Positions 26,448 to 34,878 of a DNA stretch of 64,000 bases are shown here, in pieces (position 1 is the stretch's first letter; every line of letters starts with the position of its first letter). Position numbers and translations under genes: made by a program. The notes below the pieces were generated by a model. That model saw only the letters and a list, made by a program, of their open reading frames with translations. It made no database searches and had not been told where the DNA came from. The stretch spans positions 2,841,968-2,905,967 of the forward strand of contig NZ_KE150412.1 of NCBI RefSeq assembly GCF_000411255.1, read 5' to 3'. The DNA comes from Paenibacillus sp. HGH0039. Lineage in GTDB: Bacteria > Bacillota > Bacilli > Paenibacillales > NBRC-103111.

Positions 26448-26463
26448 TTAGTAACTATACCAA
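26448..26463 (+). promoter_or_regulatory. Second copy of the MarR operator, before the efflux gene
   Basis: TTAGTA-ACTA-TACCAA, one mismatch from the perfect inverted repeat upstream of the MarR gene; the surrounding AGTTTAGTAACTATAC is shared. It overlaps a TATACC -10-like hexamer (26456-26461); the -35 is weak. Confidence 0.75.
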
Positions 26464-26482
26464 TTATCGGAGGTGACCGATT

Positions 26483-27937
26483 ATGCAAGCAGTAGGATCA
26501 CGGACAAAGGAACTGCGTCCTTCGCTCATGGTAACGGCTATTTGCCTAGGCGCTTTTATTTCGCATTTTACGGCCGGGATCGTGAATGTCTCTCTGCCCC
26601 AATTCGCCGCTATCTTCGGCACTACGCTCGGTACGGCCCAGTGGATCACAACCGGATATCTGCTCGTTATCGCCTCTTTGCTGCCTGTCATGGGCAAGCT
26701 TGGAGACCGCTACGGCTTCCGCCTCATCCATAACCTAGGGTATATCCTGTTCGGCATCAGCTCGGTACTGGTGGCCTTCTCCCCCAACATCGGGTCGCTG
26801 CTCGGTTTCAGAATCGTGCAGGCGGTCGGCGCGGCCATGTTCCAGGCGACCAATATGGCCCTGATCACCCAGCACCTGCCCAAGCAAAATAGGGGGCGTG
26901 CGCTGGGCACGGTCAATACCGCCGTCGCTCTCGGCGCCATGAGCGGACCTATCGCCGGCGGAGTGGTTGCGGAGTGGCTCAATTGGCACTGGCTGTTCCT
27001 GATCCACGTGCCCGTGGCGGCCCTCGCTACCCTGCTGGCCTTCCGCTTCATTCCGCCCGCTCCCGCTGTGGACAAGCAGCCATCCGCTCCTTTCGATACC
27101 ATGGGAGGCTTGATGTTCATGGCGATCATCAGCTCCGTCATATGGACGATATCCGGCGGCTCCTCACGGGGATGGCTGTCTCCGGTAACGGCGGCCGTGC
27201 TGGCTTCGGCGGCGCTCCTGCTGGCCGGCTTCCTGATATGGGAGCGGAGGCAGGCGAATCCGTTTATCCCCGTACGGGCTTTCCGGATTCCCGCGCTGTC
27301 CGCCGGCCTGGTCATCAGCTGCGTGGCATTCGTGCTCGCCAACAGCTTTCTGGTGACTCTCCCGTTCTACTTGTCCGGCGTATCCGGGATGTCCCCGTCA
27401 GCCGCCGGAGCAGTCATGACGGCCTATCCGATTCTGCTCGCCGTTACCGGTCCGTTCGCGGGTCATTTATCGGACCGCTTCGGTTCGGGTTTGCTCGTCC
27501 TTCTCGGACTGCTTGCCATGGGCGGCGGCGCGGCTGTTTTCTCCCTCGGCCTCGGTGTGCTGCCTATGGCGGGATTGGTTGCCCTTCTGGCACTGGTCGG
27601 CCTGGGCATGGGCCTGATTACTTCGCCGAACAACAGCACCATTCTCCATCATGCGCCAAAAGAGCACGTAGGTTCTATAGGCGGCATGATCGCGTTAACC
27701 CGCAACTTGGGCATGGTCGTCGGAGCGGCTTTGGGGCTCGGAGTCGTCCAAGGGGCGGCTCAGTCCGCTTCTTCGGAACCGGACCGGCTTCTCGGCGCGT
27801 TGAGTTCGGTTTTTGAAATCAACGTCTGGCTGTGCGCGGGCGCCATAGTCCTGCTGGGCCTCAGCTTTTATCTGGAAAGGCGCCGCTGCGTCCAGCCTGA
27901 TCCGGTGCGGAGCGCTCAACCGAAAACGCACCCATAG
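26483..27937 (+). CDS. MFS multidrug efflux transporter, DHA2 (EmrB/QacA) family
   Basis: 484 residues with 14 predicted membrane helices. Motif A-like 'GKLGDRYGFRLIHNLGY' lies after helix 2, and motif C-like 'GAMSGPIAGGVVAEWLNWHWLF' after helix 5, followed by 'VPVAALATLLAFRFIP', the usual EmrB pattern. The ribosome binding site is GGAGGTGA. Drug/proton antiport is the expected activity. It is controlled by the upstream MarR, to judge from the shared operator. Its stop lies 10 bases from the stop of the convergent SARP-like gene, with no clear terminator between. Confidence 0.92.
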   Translation: MQAVGSRTKELRPSLMVTAICLGAFISHFTAGIVNVSLPQFAAIFGTTLGTAQWITTGYLLVIASLLPVMGKLGDRYGFRLIHNLGYILFGISSVLVAFSPNIGSLLGFRIVQAVGAAMFQATNMALITQHLPKQNRGRALGTVNTAVALGAMSGPIAGGVVAEWLNWHWLFLIHVPVAALATLLAFRFIPPAPAVDKQPSAPFDTMGGLMFMAIISSVIWTISGGSSRGWLSPVTAAVLASAALLLAGFLIWERRQANPFIPVRAFRIPALSAGLVISCVAFVLANSFLVTLPFYLSGVSGMSPSAAGAVMTAYPILLAVTGPFAGHLSDRFGSGLLVLLGLLAMGGGAAVFSLGLGVLPMAGLVALLALVGLGMGLITSPNNSTILHHAPKEHVGSIGGMIALTRNLGMVVGAALGLGVVQGAAQSASSEPDRLLGALSSVFEINVWLCAGAIVLLGLSFYLERRRCVQPDPVRSAQPKTHP

Positions 27938-27947
27938 AACCGGCTGT

Positions 27948-29477
27948 TTAACCGTTCTTCCGTCTGCGCTCCTGTGCTGCTTTTCCCCGTCTCCCGTTCA
28001 CCGCCGCACCCTCTCTGTATTCAGGTTCCCGATCAAAGAGGAACCTTGCCGCCATTTGCCGGTATGCCTCCGCACGCTGGCGGCTGCCGCGCAGCTCCTC
28101 TTTCTCCGCCATCCAGGAGGCCAGGTCGGCAACCTCCATCTCCAGCCAATTCTTCTTCTCGACAAACCACTCATCGTACAGACCCGGCATCAACGGGTCC
28201 GGCAGCCTGGCGAGCAGGCGGCCGGCCGGTTCATACCGGCGATTTTCGTCGATAGTGCGGATCTCTTCCAGTTCCTTTAAAAAGTCCAGCAAATCGCAGC
28301 GCAGGAAACACAGCAGTCTGACATATTCCCGATCGACGGAAACAATGGAAGATCCTCCTTCGAAACTTTGCAGCATATTTTTGAAATGATTCAGATAGAC
28401 CTTAAGATTCCGCAGAGCCGCTTTGCCGGAAATTTGCGGGAACAGAGCGTCGCACAGCTCCTCCCGCGTTGCAGTCGGATGGAAGATCATGTACACCAGC
28501 AGACTCTTCGCATAGCGCCGGTTCCACCCGTCCACCATTTCCCTTCCGTTCAAAAACACCCGGAAAGACCCGAGCAGGTCGATCTTAAGCACCTGAGCAA
28601 TCGCCGCCTGCTTCTCTCCTTCGTCCAGGAAAAGCTGAAGCGTATCCCGCAGTTCCCTGACGAGCGGCTCATCCACTAAAGGCCGGCTGTCTTTTCGATG
28701 CAAAAATCGTTCGATCCAGAGCGCCGTCGTACCCGGCTGTTCCACAAAGGGCATATTCGCCGCACCGGGCACGATCAGAAAGGACGCGCTGGGCAGAACC
28801 CCGACCGCCAGCGAAGCCGCCGTTACATAAATAGGATCGTACTCCCCCGCCAGAACGAGGGTACGGTGGGCGATGAATTTTAATTCCTTCCAGCCGTCTC
28901 CTTCCATAAAAAGCTCCATAAAGCCAACATACACATCCGGATTCATCCGCCGGTAAGCCTCCCTGACTACCTGAAATGCGGAGGTATGAACAGGGAGCGA
29001 AGTTTTAAAGGCAGCCAGTTCAGCCGCTAAACCATCTACCCCCTCTTTTATCAGCCGTTTACGCTCCGATATCTTTCTGCGGATAAGATCCGCCGGTATT
29101 TTAACAGGAAGTGAAATCAGCACAAGACGATCCACGCATTCAGGATAGGAACGGCAGAACTGGACCGCTGCGTTTGCCCCTATCCCGTGTCCTACGAGAT
29201 GAACTGACGTAATTTCAAGCGCTTTCAAAACTCTTCGCAAATCGGCGGTCACAAAATCCCAGTCTAAGCTGTTTTCCTCTAACTCCGTGTTGAGCCCATG
29301 TCCCGGAAGGTCATAAAGCACAATGCGGTAATGAGCGGCGAAATAAGGAATCAGCCCGTTCCATATCGTCCTGTCCAAGCCGAGCCCATGCAGGAAAACG
29401 AGGGTCTGGCCGTTCCCTTCTTCCGGCGGATATTTGTTGTCATGAACGGTTGCCCCGTCTTCAACATGCATCTGCAT
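27948..29477 (-). CDS. Pseudo-alpha/beta-hydrolase fused to SARP-type DNA-binding and BTAD domains
   Basis: 509 residues, start ATG 29477 with GGGGGA upstream. Residues ~20-262 are an alpha/beta-hydrolase fold: oxyanion 'LHGLGLDRTIW', 'YDLPGHGLN', elbow G96-H-G-I-G100, acid 'GEYDP' (Asp214). The nucleophile Ser is Gly98 and the usual catalytic His is Asn241 in 'GAANMPFVEQP', so the site should be dead. After a linker, residues ~297-370 ('KIDLLGSFRVFLNGREM', 'RRYAKSLLVYMIFHP', 'TREELCDALFP') are the OmpR-like winged helix found in SARP regulators. Residues ~370-500 are helical BTAD-like. I infer a one-component regulator in which the hydrolase fold binds a small ligand. Heptamer repeats upstream may be its target. 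Confidence 0.85.
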   Translation of the reverse strand: MQMHVEDGATVHDNKYPPEEGNGQTLVFLHGLGLDRTIWNGLIPYFAAHYRIVLYDLPGHGLNTELEENSLDWDFVTADLRRVLKALEITSVHLVGHGIGANAAVQFCRSYPECVDRLVLISLPVKIPADLIRRKISERKRLIKEGVDGLAAELAAFKTSLPVHTSAFQVVREAYRRMNPDVYVGFMELFMEGDGWKELKFIAHRTLVLAGEYDPIYVTAASLAVGVLPSASFLIVPGAANMPFVEQPGTTALWIERFLHRKDSRPLVDEPLVRELRDTLQLFLDEGEKQAAIAQVLKIDLLGSFRVFLNGREMVDGWNRRYAKSLLVYMIFHPTATREELCDALFPQISGKAALRNLKVYLNHFKNMLQSFEGGSSIVSVDREYVRLLCFLRCDLLDFLKELEEIRTIDENRRYEPAGRLLARLPDPLMPGLYDEWFVEKKNWLEMEVADLASWMAEKEELRGSRQRAEAYRQMAARFLFDREPEYREGAAVNGRRGKAAQERRRKNG

Positions 29478-29551
29478 CTTATTCCCCCAAACTCGTAACG
29501 CAGGTCTTTTTTCCTATTTTAAAGGCTGTGCCTCCTTCCGGGCAAGAAAAT

Positions 29552-29615
29552 TTTCCGGTTTTTGTCGAATATTTCCGGTTTTTTGTAACCTTGCTGTAAC
29601 CCTCACTTTGTTACC
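29552..29615. promoter_or_regulatory. Cluster of direct repeats between the SARP-like gene and the C39 gene
   Basis: TTTCCGGTTTTT occurs at 29552-29563 and 29572-29583 (20-base period). TGTAACC occurs at 29584-29590 and 29595-29601: two heptamers separated by four bases, an 11-base period, with a variant TGTTACC at 29609-29615. Heptamer direct repeats with four-base spacers are the known layout of SARP binding sites. The cluster lies in the divergent region, 75-140 bases from one gene and 120-190 from the other. Confidence 0.55.
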
Positions 29616-29737
29616 ATAAAGGGAGTTTTTGTGCCTTTATCCATGCTGTTTACGAGTGGAATACCTGTATTTTACGAGAATTATCAGGCGCTAAGCGCTG
29701 TAAACCCAAGCAATTTCAACGAAAAAGGACGACTGCG

Positions 29738-31192
29738 ATGAGAAAACATACCCGCCCCCGAAAAGGCAGCAAGCGTATTGGATGGGTCCTGCTCTTATCG
29801 GTTTCCGTGCAGGTCTTATTGCCTATTCAACCGCTTTTTGCCGCCAAAAGTGAAAAAGAAATCGTGCTGAGAATAGACAGCAGCCTGGCCTCCATAGACC
29901 GGGAGCTTGTTCCTATCAGTCCGGAGGACGCCACAGCCGTGCCGTTTCTGGAGCAGGACACGACTTTCGTCCCCCTCCGCTTCGTATCGGAAGCGCTGGG
30001 CGCCAAGGTGGAGTGGGAACAGGCGACACAGACGGTGACGATGGCCACCTACGACCGCCAGATCCTGTTCGCCGTAGGCAGCAGGCAAATAACCGTCAAC
30101 GGGAAGGATCATCCGCTTTCCGTTCATCCCATTCTGCGGAACAACGTGACGTTCGTGCCGCTGCGCAGCATCGCCGAATCTCTCGGCAGCCATGTCGACT
30201 ATGAAGACGGATTCATCCGGATCTCCGGCAGACGGACGACCGCATCAAGCTCCGGCCCGGTCCCGGATGCTCCTATCGACAAGAATACCGCGTTGAAGGA
30301 GGGCATGTCTTACCGGGTTTATCAGCATGCCAACTTCCTGGACGGTTTCGCTACCCGGCAGGAAGCCGTATCCTTTGCGAAGCAGTACGCGAACGCAACC
30401 GTCAAAAATCGTAAGGATGCCGTCGTATGGGACAGTTTCCCTCCTTACCGGATCTACCAGAGCGATAAGTTTCTGGCCTACTATGACAGCTATGCCGATG
30501 CGATCAGCCACGCCAAGAAATATGCAAACAGCTTCGTCGCCTACAAAACGGCCGCGAAGCCCGTCTGGACATTCGGCGGTCCTTCCAAGCAGCCCGTCTA
30601 TATCAACGTCCCGCTTATCCGTCAACTCCCGGAGCTGCCCCGCGGTTGCGAAGTGACAGCGCTCGCTTCGCTGCTCCAGTTCGCCGGGGTGCCGGTCGAC
30701 AAAATGACGCTGGCGGCTGAAATCCGCAAGGACCCGACTCCCTACAGCGAGAAAAACGGCGTCATTTCCTTCGGAAGCCCGCACCGTGGATTCGTCGGTG
30801 ATATGTACTCGTTTAACAATCCCGGCTTCGGGGTTTATCACGGTCCGGTGTACGAGCTGGCGGAACACTACTTGCCCGAGCGGGTTGTCGACCTTACCGG
30901 CACGGAGTTCGAAGATGTTTTGCATTTCGTGGGAACGGGCACTCCGGTATGGATCATTTCCAACGTAACGTTCCGTAAGCTGGAACCTTATCACTTCCAG
31001 ACGTGGATGACTCCGGACGGGCCGATCTGGCTGACGAAGAAGGAACATTCCGTCGTTATAGTCGGATACGACGAAAATTACATCTACATCCGCGACCCGC
31101 ATAACAAAACAGGCCGCGTGGCCAAGCAGCCTTTTAAAGAGGCTTGGGAACAAATGGGCCGTCAGGCCATCAGCCTGCTCCCCGAAGTCTGA
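29738..31192 (+). CDS. Secreted C39-like cysteine peptidase with copper-amine-oxidase N domain
   Basis: 484 residues; AAAAGGA precedes the ATG. There is a signal peptide (residues ~15-36). A Cu_amine_oxidN1 domain (~45-165) shows the paired 'TTFVPLRFVSEALGAKVEWE' and 'VTFVPLRSIAESLGSHVDY', here a wall-binding or scaffold module and not an oxidase. Two SPOR-like ~45-residue repeats follow ('YRVYQHANFLDGF', 'YRIYQSDKFLAYY', each ending in 'AKKYAN'-type sequence). The C-terminal peptidase C39-like domain (~285-484) has Cys in 'PRGCEVTAL', His in 'KKEHSVVIVGYD' and Asp in 'IRDPHN'. The substrate is unknown. The M14 gene follows 47 bases later. Confidence 0.88.
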   Translation: MRKHTRPRKGSKRIGWVLLLSVSVQVLLPIQPLFAAKSEKEIVLRIDSSLASIDRELVPISPEDATAVPFLEQDTTFVPLRFVSEALGAKVEWEQATQTVTMATYDRQILFAVGSRQITVNGKDHPLSVHPILRNNVTFVPLRSIAESLGSHVDYEDGFIRISGRRTTASSSGPVPDAPIDKNTALKEGMSYRVYQHANFLDGFATRQEAVSFAKQYANATVKNRKDAVVWDSFPPYRIYQSDKFLAYYDSYADAISHAKKYANSFVAYKTAAKPVWTFGGPSKQPVYINVPLIRQLPELPRGCEVTALASLLQFAGVPVDKMTLAAEIRKDPTPYSEKNGVISFGSPHRGFVGDMYSFNNPGFGVYHGPVYELAEHYLPERVVDLTGTEFEDVLHFVGTGTPVWIISNVTFRKLEPYHFQTWMTPDGPIWLTKKEHSVVIVGYDENYIYIRDPHNKTGRVAKQPFKEAWEQMGRQAISLLPEV

Positions 31193-31239
31193 TCGTTGCT
31201 TTTTACCACCTGAATCTATCCAAAGGGAAGTGCCGTGCC

Positions 31240-32640
31240 ATGCCTAAAAAAATGCGGGGAATGCTGCTAGTTGTCTTTGCCCTTGTTCCGTTCCTATTCG
31301 CAGCAGCCGCCCATGCGGCGGAAACGACGGATATCGTAAACCCCAATCAGACGTATACTTATGAACAAATGACAGAAGATATCCGGCAGCTTGCCAAGTC
31401 TTATCCCGAACTTATCGAATATAAATCCATCGGCAAAACGCGCTACGGACGCGATATCTGGGCCGTCCGGCTCGGAACGGGCGACGCGAAAGTGCTGATT
31501 AACGCTTCGCATCATGCCAGGGAATGGATGACCACCAACCTGGTCATGAACATGATCGACCAGTACGCCCAGCTTTATGTCCGCAACGGAGCTATGAACG
31601 GACGGGCTCTTCAATCCGTTCTGAACAACACGTCCATCTGGTTCGTGCCCATGGTCAACCCCGATGGCGTCACACTCCAGCAGAAGGGCGTATCCGCTTT
31701 TCCGAGCGAAGCCCGGGCAGGCCTTCTCGCCATGAACGAGAAGAGCTCCGACTTCTCGCGGTGGAAGGCAAATGCCGAGGGCATTGACCTGAACCGCCAA
31801 TATCCGGCGGAATGGAAATCCATCCGCAACGATTCCGGCCGGCCGTACTATAAGAATTTCAAAGGGGACGAGCCGCTCCAGACCGCGGAAACGAAAGCAA
31901 TGGTCGCCTTCACCAAAGAAGTCGATCCGGATATGGAGCTGTCTTACCACTCCTCCGGAAGCATCCTGTACTGGAATTTCCATACCCTGGACAAAAATTT
32001 GGAAAGAGACCGTAAAATCATGTCCCAGGTTGCCGCAATGACCGGGTATACACCGGTAAAACCGGAGTCCAACCCGTCAGGCGGAGGCTTTACCGACTGG
32101 TTTATCCAATCCCTCGGCCGTCCCGGATTGACACCCGAAATCGGCAGATATGCCGGGGAAGGAAGCCTGCCCCTGTCGGAATTCCCGCGCATTTGGAACG
32201 AAAACAGGGATTTGGGCTTGTTTGTCGCCCAGCAAGGATTCGAGCTTTGGAAGGAACGGATTCCCGTCGAGTACAAAACCTTCGATCTTATTCTGACGGA
32301 GCCCCTTCCCCTTTATTCGGAAGCGGACAGCCGGAATAAAACCGGCGCTTCCCTGACAGCGCAGCCGTTAAAAGCGGATGCGCGCCTCGGCAACTGGTTC
32401 CGCGTCAATACCTGGCTCGGCAAATCGTGGGTTCATGTGAACAAGCCCTTGCTGGGGAAGATCGAAGTCAAAGAATCGAAGATCGAATTGACCGAAGACA
32501 CCCGCATGTACCGTGAACCCCGTCAATCTTCCGGCATTCTGTCGGAGCTTTCCCCCCAGACGGTAACGGCTTTTGAGCAGATGGAGGACTGGTACCACAT
32601 CCGTACGTGGTTAGGGGATGCCTGGGTTCAGGTCAAATAG
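31240..32640 (+). CDS. Secreted M14 zinc carboxypeptidase with SH3-like repeats
   Basis: 466 residues from the ATG at 31240, behind AAAGGGAAG; the upstream frame to 31144 overlaps the C39 gene without a site. The signal peptide ends around AHA-AE. The M14 fold (~35-340) has zinc ligands His and Glu in 'ASHHAREWM', a third His in 'LSYHSSG', and the catalytic Glu in 'LTPEIGRYAGEG'. Two SH3b-like repeats end the chain ('LPLYSEADS...WVHVNK', 'TRMYREPRQ...WVQVK'), usual in wall-bound enzymes. The family includes gamma-D-glutamyl-diamino-acid endopeptidases; peptidoglycan or peptide trimming is likely. It is probably co-transcribed with the C39 gene. Confidence 0.9.
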   Translation: MPKKMRGMLLVVFALVPFLFAAAAHAAETTDIVNPNQTYTYEQMTEDIRQLAKSYPELIEYKSIGKTRYGRDIWAVRLGTGDAKVLINASHHAREWMTTNLVMNMIDQYAQLYVRNGAMNGRALQSVLNNTSIWFVPMVNPDGVTLQQKGVSAFPSEARAGLLAMNEKSSDFSRWKANAEGIDLNRQYPAEWKSIRNDSGRPYYKNFKGDEPLQTAETKAMVAFTKEVDPDMELSYHSSGSILYWNFHTLDKNLERDRKIMSQVAAMTGYTPVKPESNPSGGGFTDWFIQSLGRPGLTPEIGRYAGEGSLPLSEFPRIWNENRDLGLFVAQQGFELWKERIPVEYKTFDLILTEPLPLYSEADSRNKTGASLTAQPLKADARLGNWFRVNTWLGKSWVHVNKPLLGKIEVKESKIELTEDTRMYREPRQSSGILSELSPQTVTAFEQMEDWYHIRTWLGDAWVQVK

Positions 32641-32668
32641 AGGCTGGAGAGAGTAAACAGGAAGACGC

Positions 32669-32699
32669 AGCAAGGAGCCGCTGACAGCGGCTCCTTGCT
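32669..32699. terminator. Long perfect hairpin between M14 and DUF1003 genes
   Basis: AGCAAGGAGCCGCT (32669-32682), loop GAC, AGCGGCTCCTTGCT (32686-32699): a 14-bp perfect stem. The 3' side is TGCGGTTATT on the plus strand, so the T tract is poor. Confidence 0.65.
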
Positions 32700-32704
32700 T
32701 GCGG

Positions 32705-33268
32705 TTATTCTATGCCATCCCCGTTATCTATCTGCGAGGCAAGGGCGGTCAGAAGTTGTTTGACTTCGATCAGCTCGTTTTCAATCCGGTGCAGGTGGCT
32801 CTGCATGGCGTCGATTTCCTGCTCCGCTTTATAATTGATGGCAAAATCAATGACGGATTCATGCTTGTCTCTTGCGGCCTGCCGGTTCTGACTCATCATA
32901 ATGACCGGGGCTTGAAAAGCGGCAACAAAGGACAAGCATAAATTCAGTAAAATATACGGAGCCTGGTCAAAATGCAAAGGCGTAAACGGAAGCGTGTTCC
33001 AGGTAATCCAAACCGCCAGAAATAGAGCGAAATAAATGATAAATTTCCAGCTGCCGCCGAAGAACGCGATCCGGTCCGCAATGCGGTCCGACCATCTCGT
33101 CTTCTTGACATACTCCTCATCTAAATGAGAAAGAATGCTCTTTTCGTAATGATCCACCAGCCGATCGATCCGTTTGGTGCTTTCCCGGTTAAGTTCGATA
33201 TCGAACCCTTGAATTTTCGAAGCGTCTTCAGGCTCTTTTTTCCATTGAAAATAAGGCTTCTTCTCCAT
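32705..33268 (-). CDS. DUF1003 membrane protein
   Basis: 187 residues; GGAGGTTGGAGG precedes the ATG. Two closely spaced membrane helices (about 78-95 and 110-130) are flanked by 'SDRIADRIAFFGGSWKFI' and 'LNLCLSFVAAFQAPVIMMSQNR', the DUF1003 core. The C-terminal 50 residues are a charged coiled coil. Function is not established for the family; some annotated relatives are called cyclic-nucleotide-related proteins without proof. No operon partner. Confidence 0.88.
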   Translation of the reverse strand: MEKKPYFQWKKEPEDASKIQGFDIELNRESTKRIDRLVDHYEKSILSHLDEEYVKKTRWSDRIADRIAFFGGSWKFIIYFALFLAVWITWNTLPFTPLHFDQAPYILLNLCLSFVAAFQAPVIMMSQNRQAARDKHESVIDFAINYKAEQEIDAMQSHLHRIENELIEVKQLLTALASQIDNGDGIE

Positions 33269-33310
33269 GCCTCCAACCTCCTCACAAATGCGAGAAAGTC
33301 ACATGAAAAC

Positions 33311-33427
33311 CTATGTTTGGGAAGAGTCGAATACCCGAGGCAGCCAAATCTTCATCGCACGAGGTCTGGACATGACTTCCTCCATGCTACTATCCGGTTC
33401 CGGTTCTACCGACTTCCAACTGCCCAT
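33311..33427 (-). CDS. Possible 38-residue small protein
   Basis: An ORF from ATG 33427 reads as a charged peptide (MGSWKSVEPEPDSSMEEV, then RPRAMKIWLPRVFDSSQT) with codon use like its neighbours. AAGGGG lies 12 bases upstream, rather far. An overlapping plus-strand frame also exists, so the strand is uncertain. Apart from this the 33269-33600 interval shows no gene. Confidence 0.25.
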   Translation of the reverse strand: MGSWKSVEPEPDSSMEEVMSRPRAMKIWLPRVFDSSQT

Positions 33428-33615
33428 AAAGATGTTCAACCCCTTTTTCCATAAGTTTCCACACTAGTATCATACTCCCGCTCGACTCCCCTGTATATAG
33501 GCGTTCGTCCCGGCTTCGTTACATGAAACCGACCCTAAAGCGTATTGTTAGGCGAGAAGCGGTTGGTAAAGGCGAATGCAGCCCAAGCATCCCGGCTAGT
33601 TGTCGGATGCCGAAC

Positions 33616-33662
33616 AAAAAAAGGCCCGTCTTAGCTTCTATAACCAGCTAACCGGGCCTTTT
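33616..33662 (-). terminator. Terminator after the LLM monooxygenase gene
   Basis: AAAAGGCCCG (33619-33628) pairs with CGGGCCTTTT (33653-33662), with an inner TTAGCT/AGCTAA stem; on the minus strand seven T follow. Confidence 0.85.
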
Positions 33663-33762
33663 CTATTCCAATTAGAGCTTTGCGACCGGCAGCCAAACAG
33701 GCTTGCGGGTCTGTCCCATGCAGAAGCAGTCTTCTTACGCTACTATACAGCCGTGCGGCCGG

Positions 33763-34824
33763 CTAAGCTCTCTCTGCGCCTTCCGCTTCCCATGCGGCAA
33801 CTTCCTCGCGTACCCGCGGAGCCACTTCGGTCCCCAGCAGCTCGATGGCTCGCATGACTTCGTCATGAGGCATCGTGCCGACCGGCACGTGCAGCAGAAA
33901 CCGGGTGATGCCTACGTTCTTGCGGAGATGAACGATCTTGCGAGCGACCGTGTCCGGGTCCCCAACGTACAGGGCTCCGTTAAAGCTCCGCGCGGAATCG
34001 AAGCTGGATCGGTCGTAAGGCCCCCAGCCCCGCTCCCGTCCCAGCACGTTCATGACGGCCTGCGTGGACGGGAAGAACTTGTCGGCCGCAAGCTCCGTAG
34101 TCTCGGCGATGAAGCCGTGCGAATGCGAGGCGACCGGCAGCTTCGAGGCGTCATGCCCTGCGTGGGCGGCCGCTTTCTTGTACAGCTGCACGAGCGGCGC
34201 GAACTGCACCGGGCTGCCCCCGATGATGGCCAGAACAAGGGGCAAGCCAAGCAGTCCCGCGCGTACCACGGATTCCTGGTTGCCTCCGCTGCCGATCCAG
34301 ACCGGCAGGGGATTCTGAACCGGACGCGGATACACGCCAAGGTTGTCGATAGCGGGCCGGTGGCCGCCCTGCCAGGTCACCTGCTCGGACGCCCGGATCT
34401 TCAGAAGCAGTTCCAGCTTCTCGTCGAACAGCTCGTTGTAATGGTCCAGATCGTAGCCGAACAGCGGGAATGACTCGATGAAAGAGCCCCGGCCCGCCAT
34501 GATTTCCGCGCGGCCGCCCGATATGCCGTCGAGCGTGGCGAAATCCTGGAACACGCGCACAGGGTCCGCCGAAGAGAGCACCGTGACCGCGCTGGTCAGC
34601 CGGATACGGCTCGTCTGCGGCGCAGCCGCGGCGAGTACGATGGCGGGAGAAGACGCCGCATAATCCTTGCGGTGATGCTCCCCTACCCCGTACACGTCCA
34701 GCCCCACACGATCGGCGAGTACGATCTCTTCCACAACCTCACGCAGCCTTTGCGCGTGGCTGATCACCTCGCCGGTATGAACGTCCGGCGTCGTTTCCAC
34801 AAACGTGCTTATCCCTATCTCCAT
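33763..34824 (-). CDS. LLM-class flavin-dependent oxidoreductase (luciferase-like)
   Basis: 353 residues; AGGAGG is eight bases before the ATG. TIM-barrel motifs of bacterial luciferase-like enzymes: '[19 protein letters not shown]' after strand 2, '[23 protein letters not shown]', '[12 protein letters not shown]', and '[15 protein letters not shown]'. It uses FMNH2 or F420H2 in relatives; which one applies is not visible, and Firmicutes without F420 would use FMN. Transcribed alone on the minus strand with its own terminator. The substrate is unknown. Confidence 0.88.
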   Translation of the reverse strand: MEIGISTFVETTPDVHTGEVISHAQRLREVVEEIVLADRVGLDVYGVGEHHRKDYAASSPAIVLAAAAPQTSRIRLTSAVTVLSSADPVRVFQDFATLDGISGGRAEIMAGRGSFIESFPLFGYDLDHYNELFDEKLELLLKIRASEQVTWQGGHRPAIDNLGVYPRPVQNPLPVWIGSGGNQESVVRAGLLGLPLVLAIIGGSPVQFAPLVQLYKKAAAHAGHDASKLPVASHSHGFIAETTELAADKFFPSTQAVMNVLGRERGWGPYDRSSFDSARSFNGALYVGDPDTVARKIVHLRKNVGITRFLLHVPVGTMPHDEVMRAIELLGTEVAPRVREEVAAWEAEGAERA

Positions 34825-34878
34825 TTTGCAGCCTCCTGATTAAATTGGTCTTTACGAAGTTGGCTTTGGCGGCCGGGG

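Noticed and set aside
33700-34473. 256-codon plus-strand frame opposite the LLM gene
   Set aside because: Antisense shadow of a gene with clear luciferase-like motifs.
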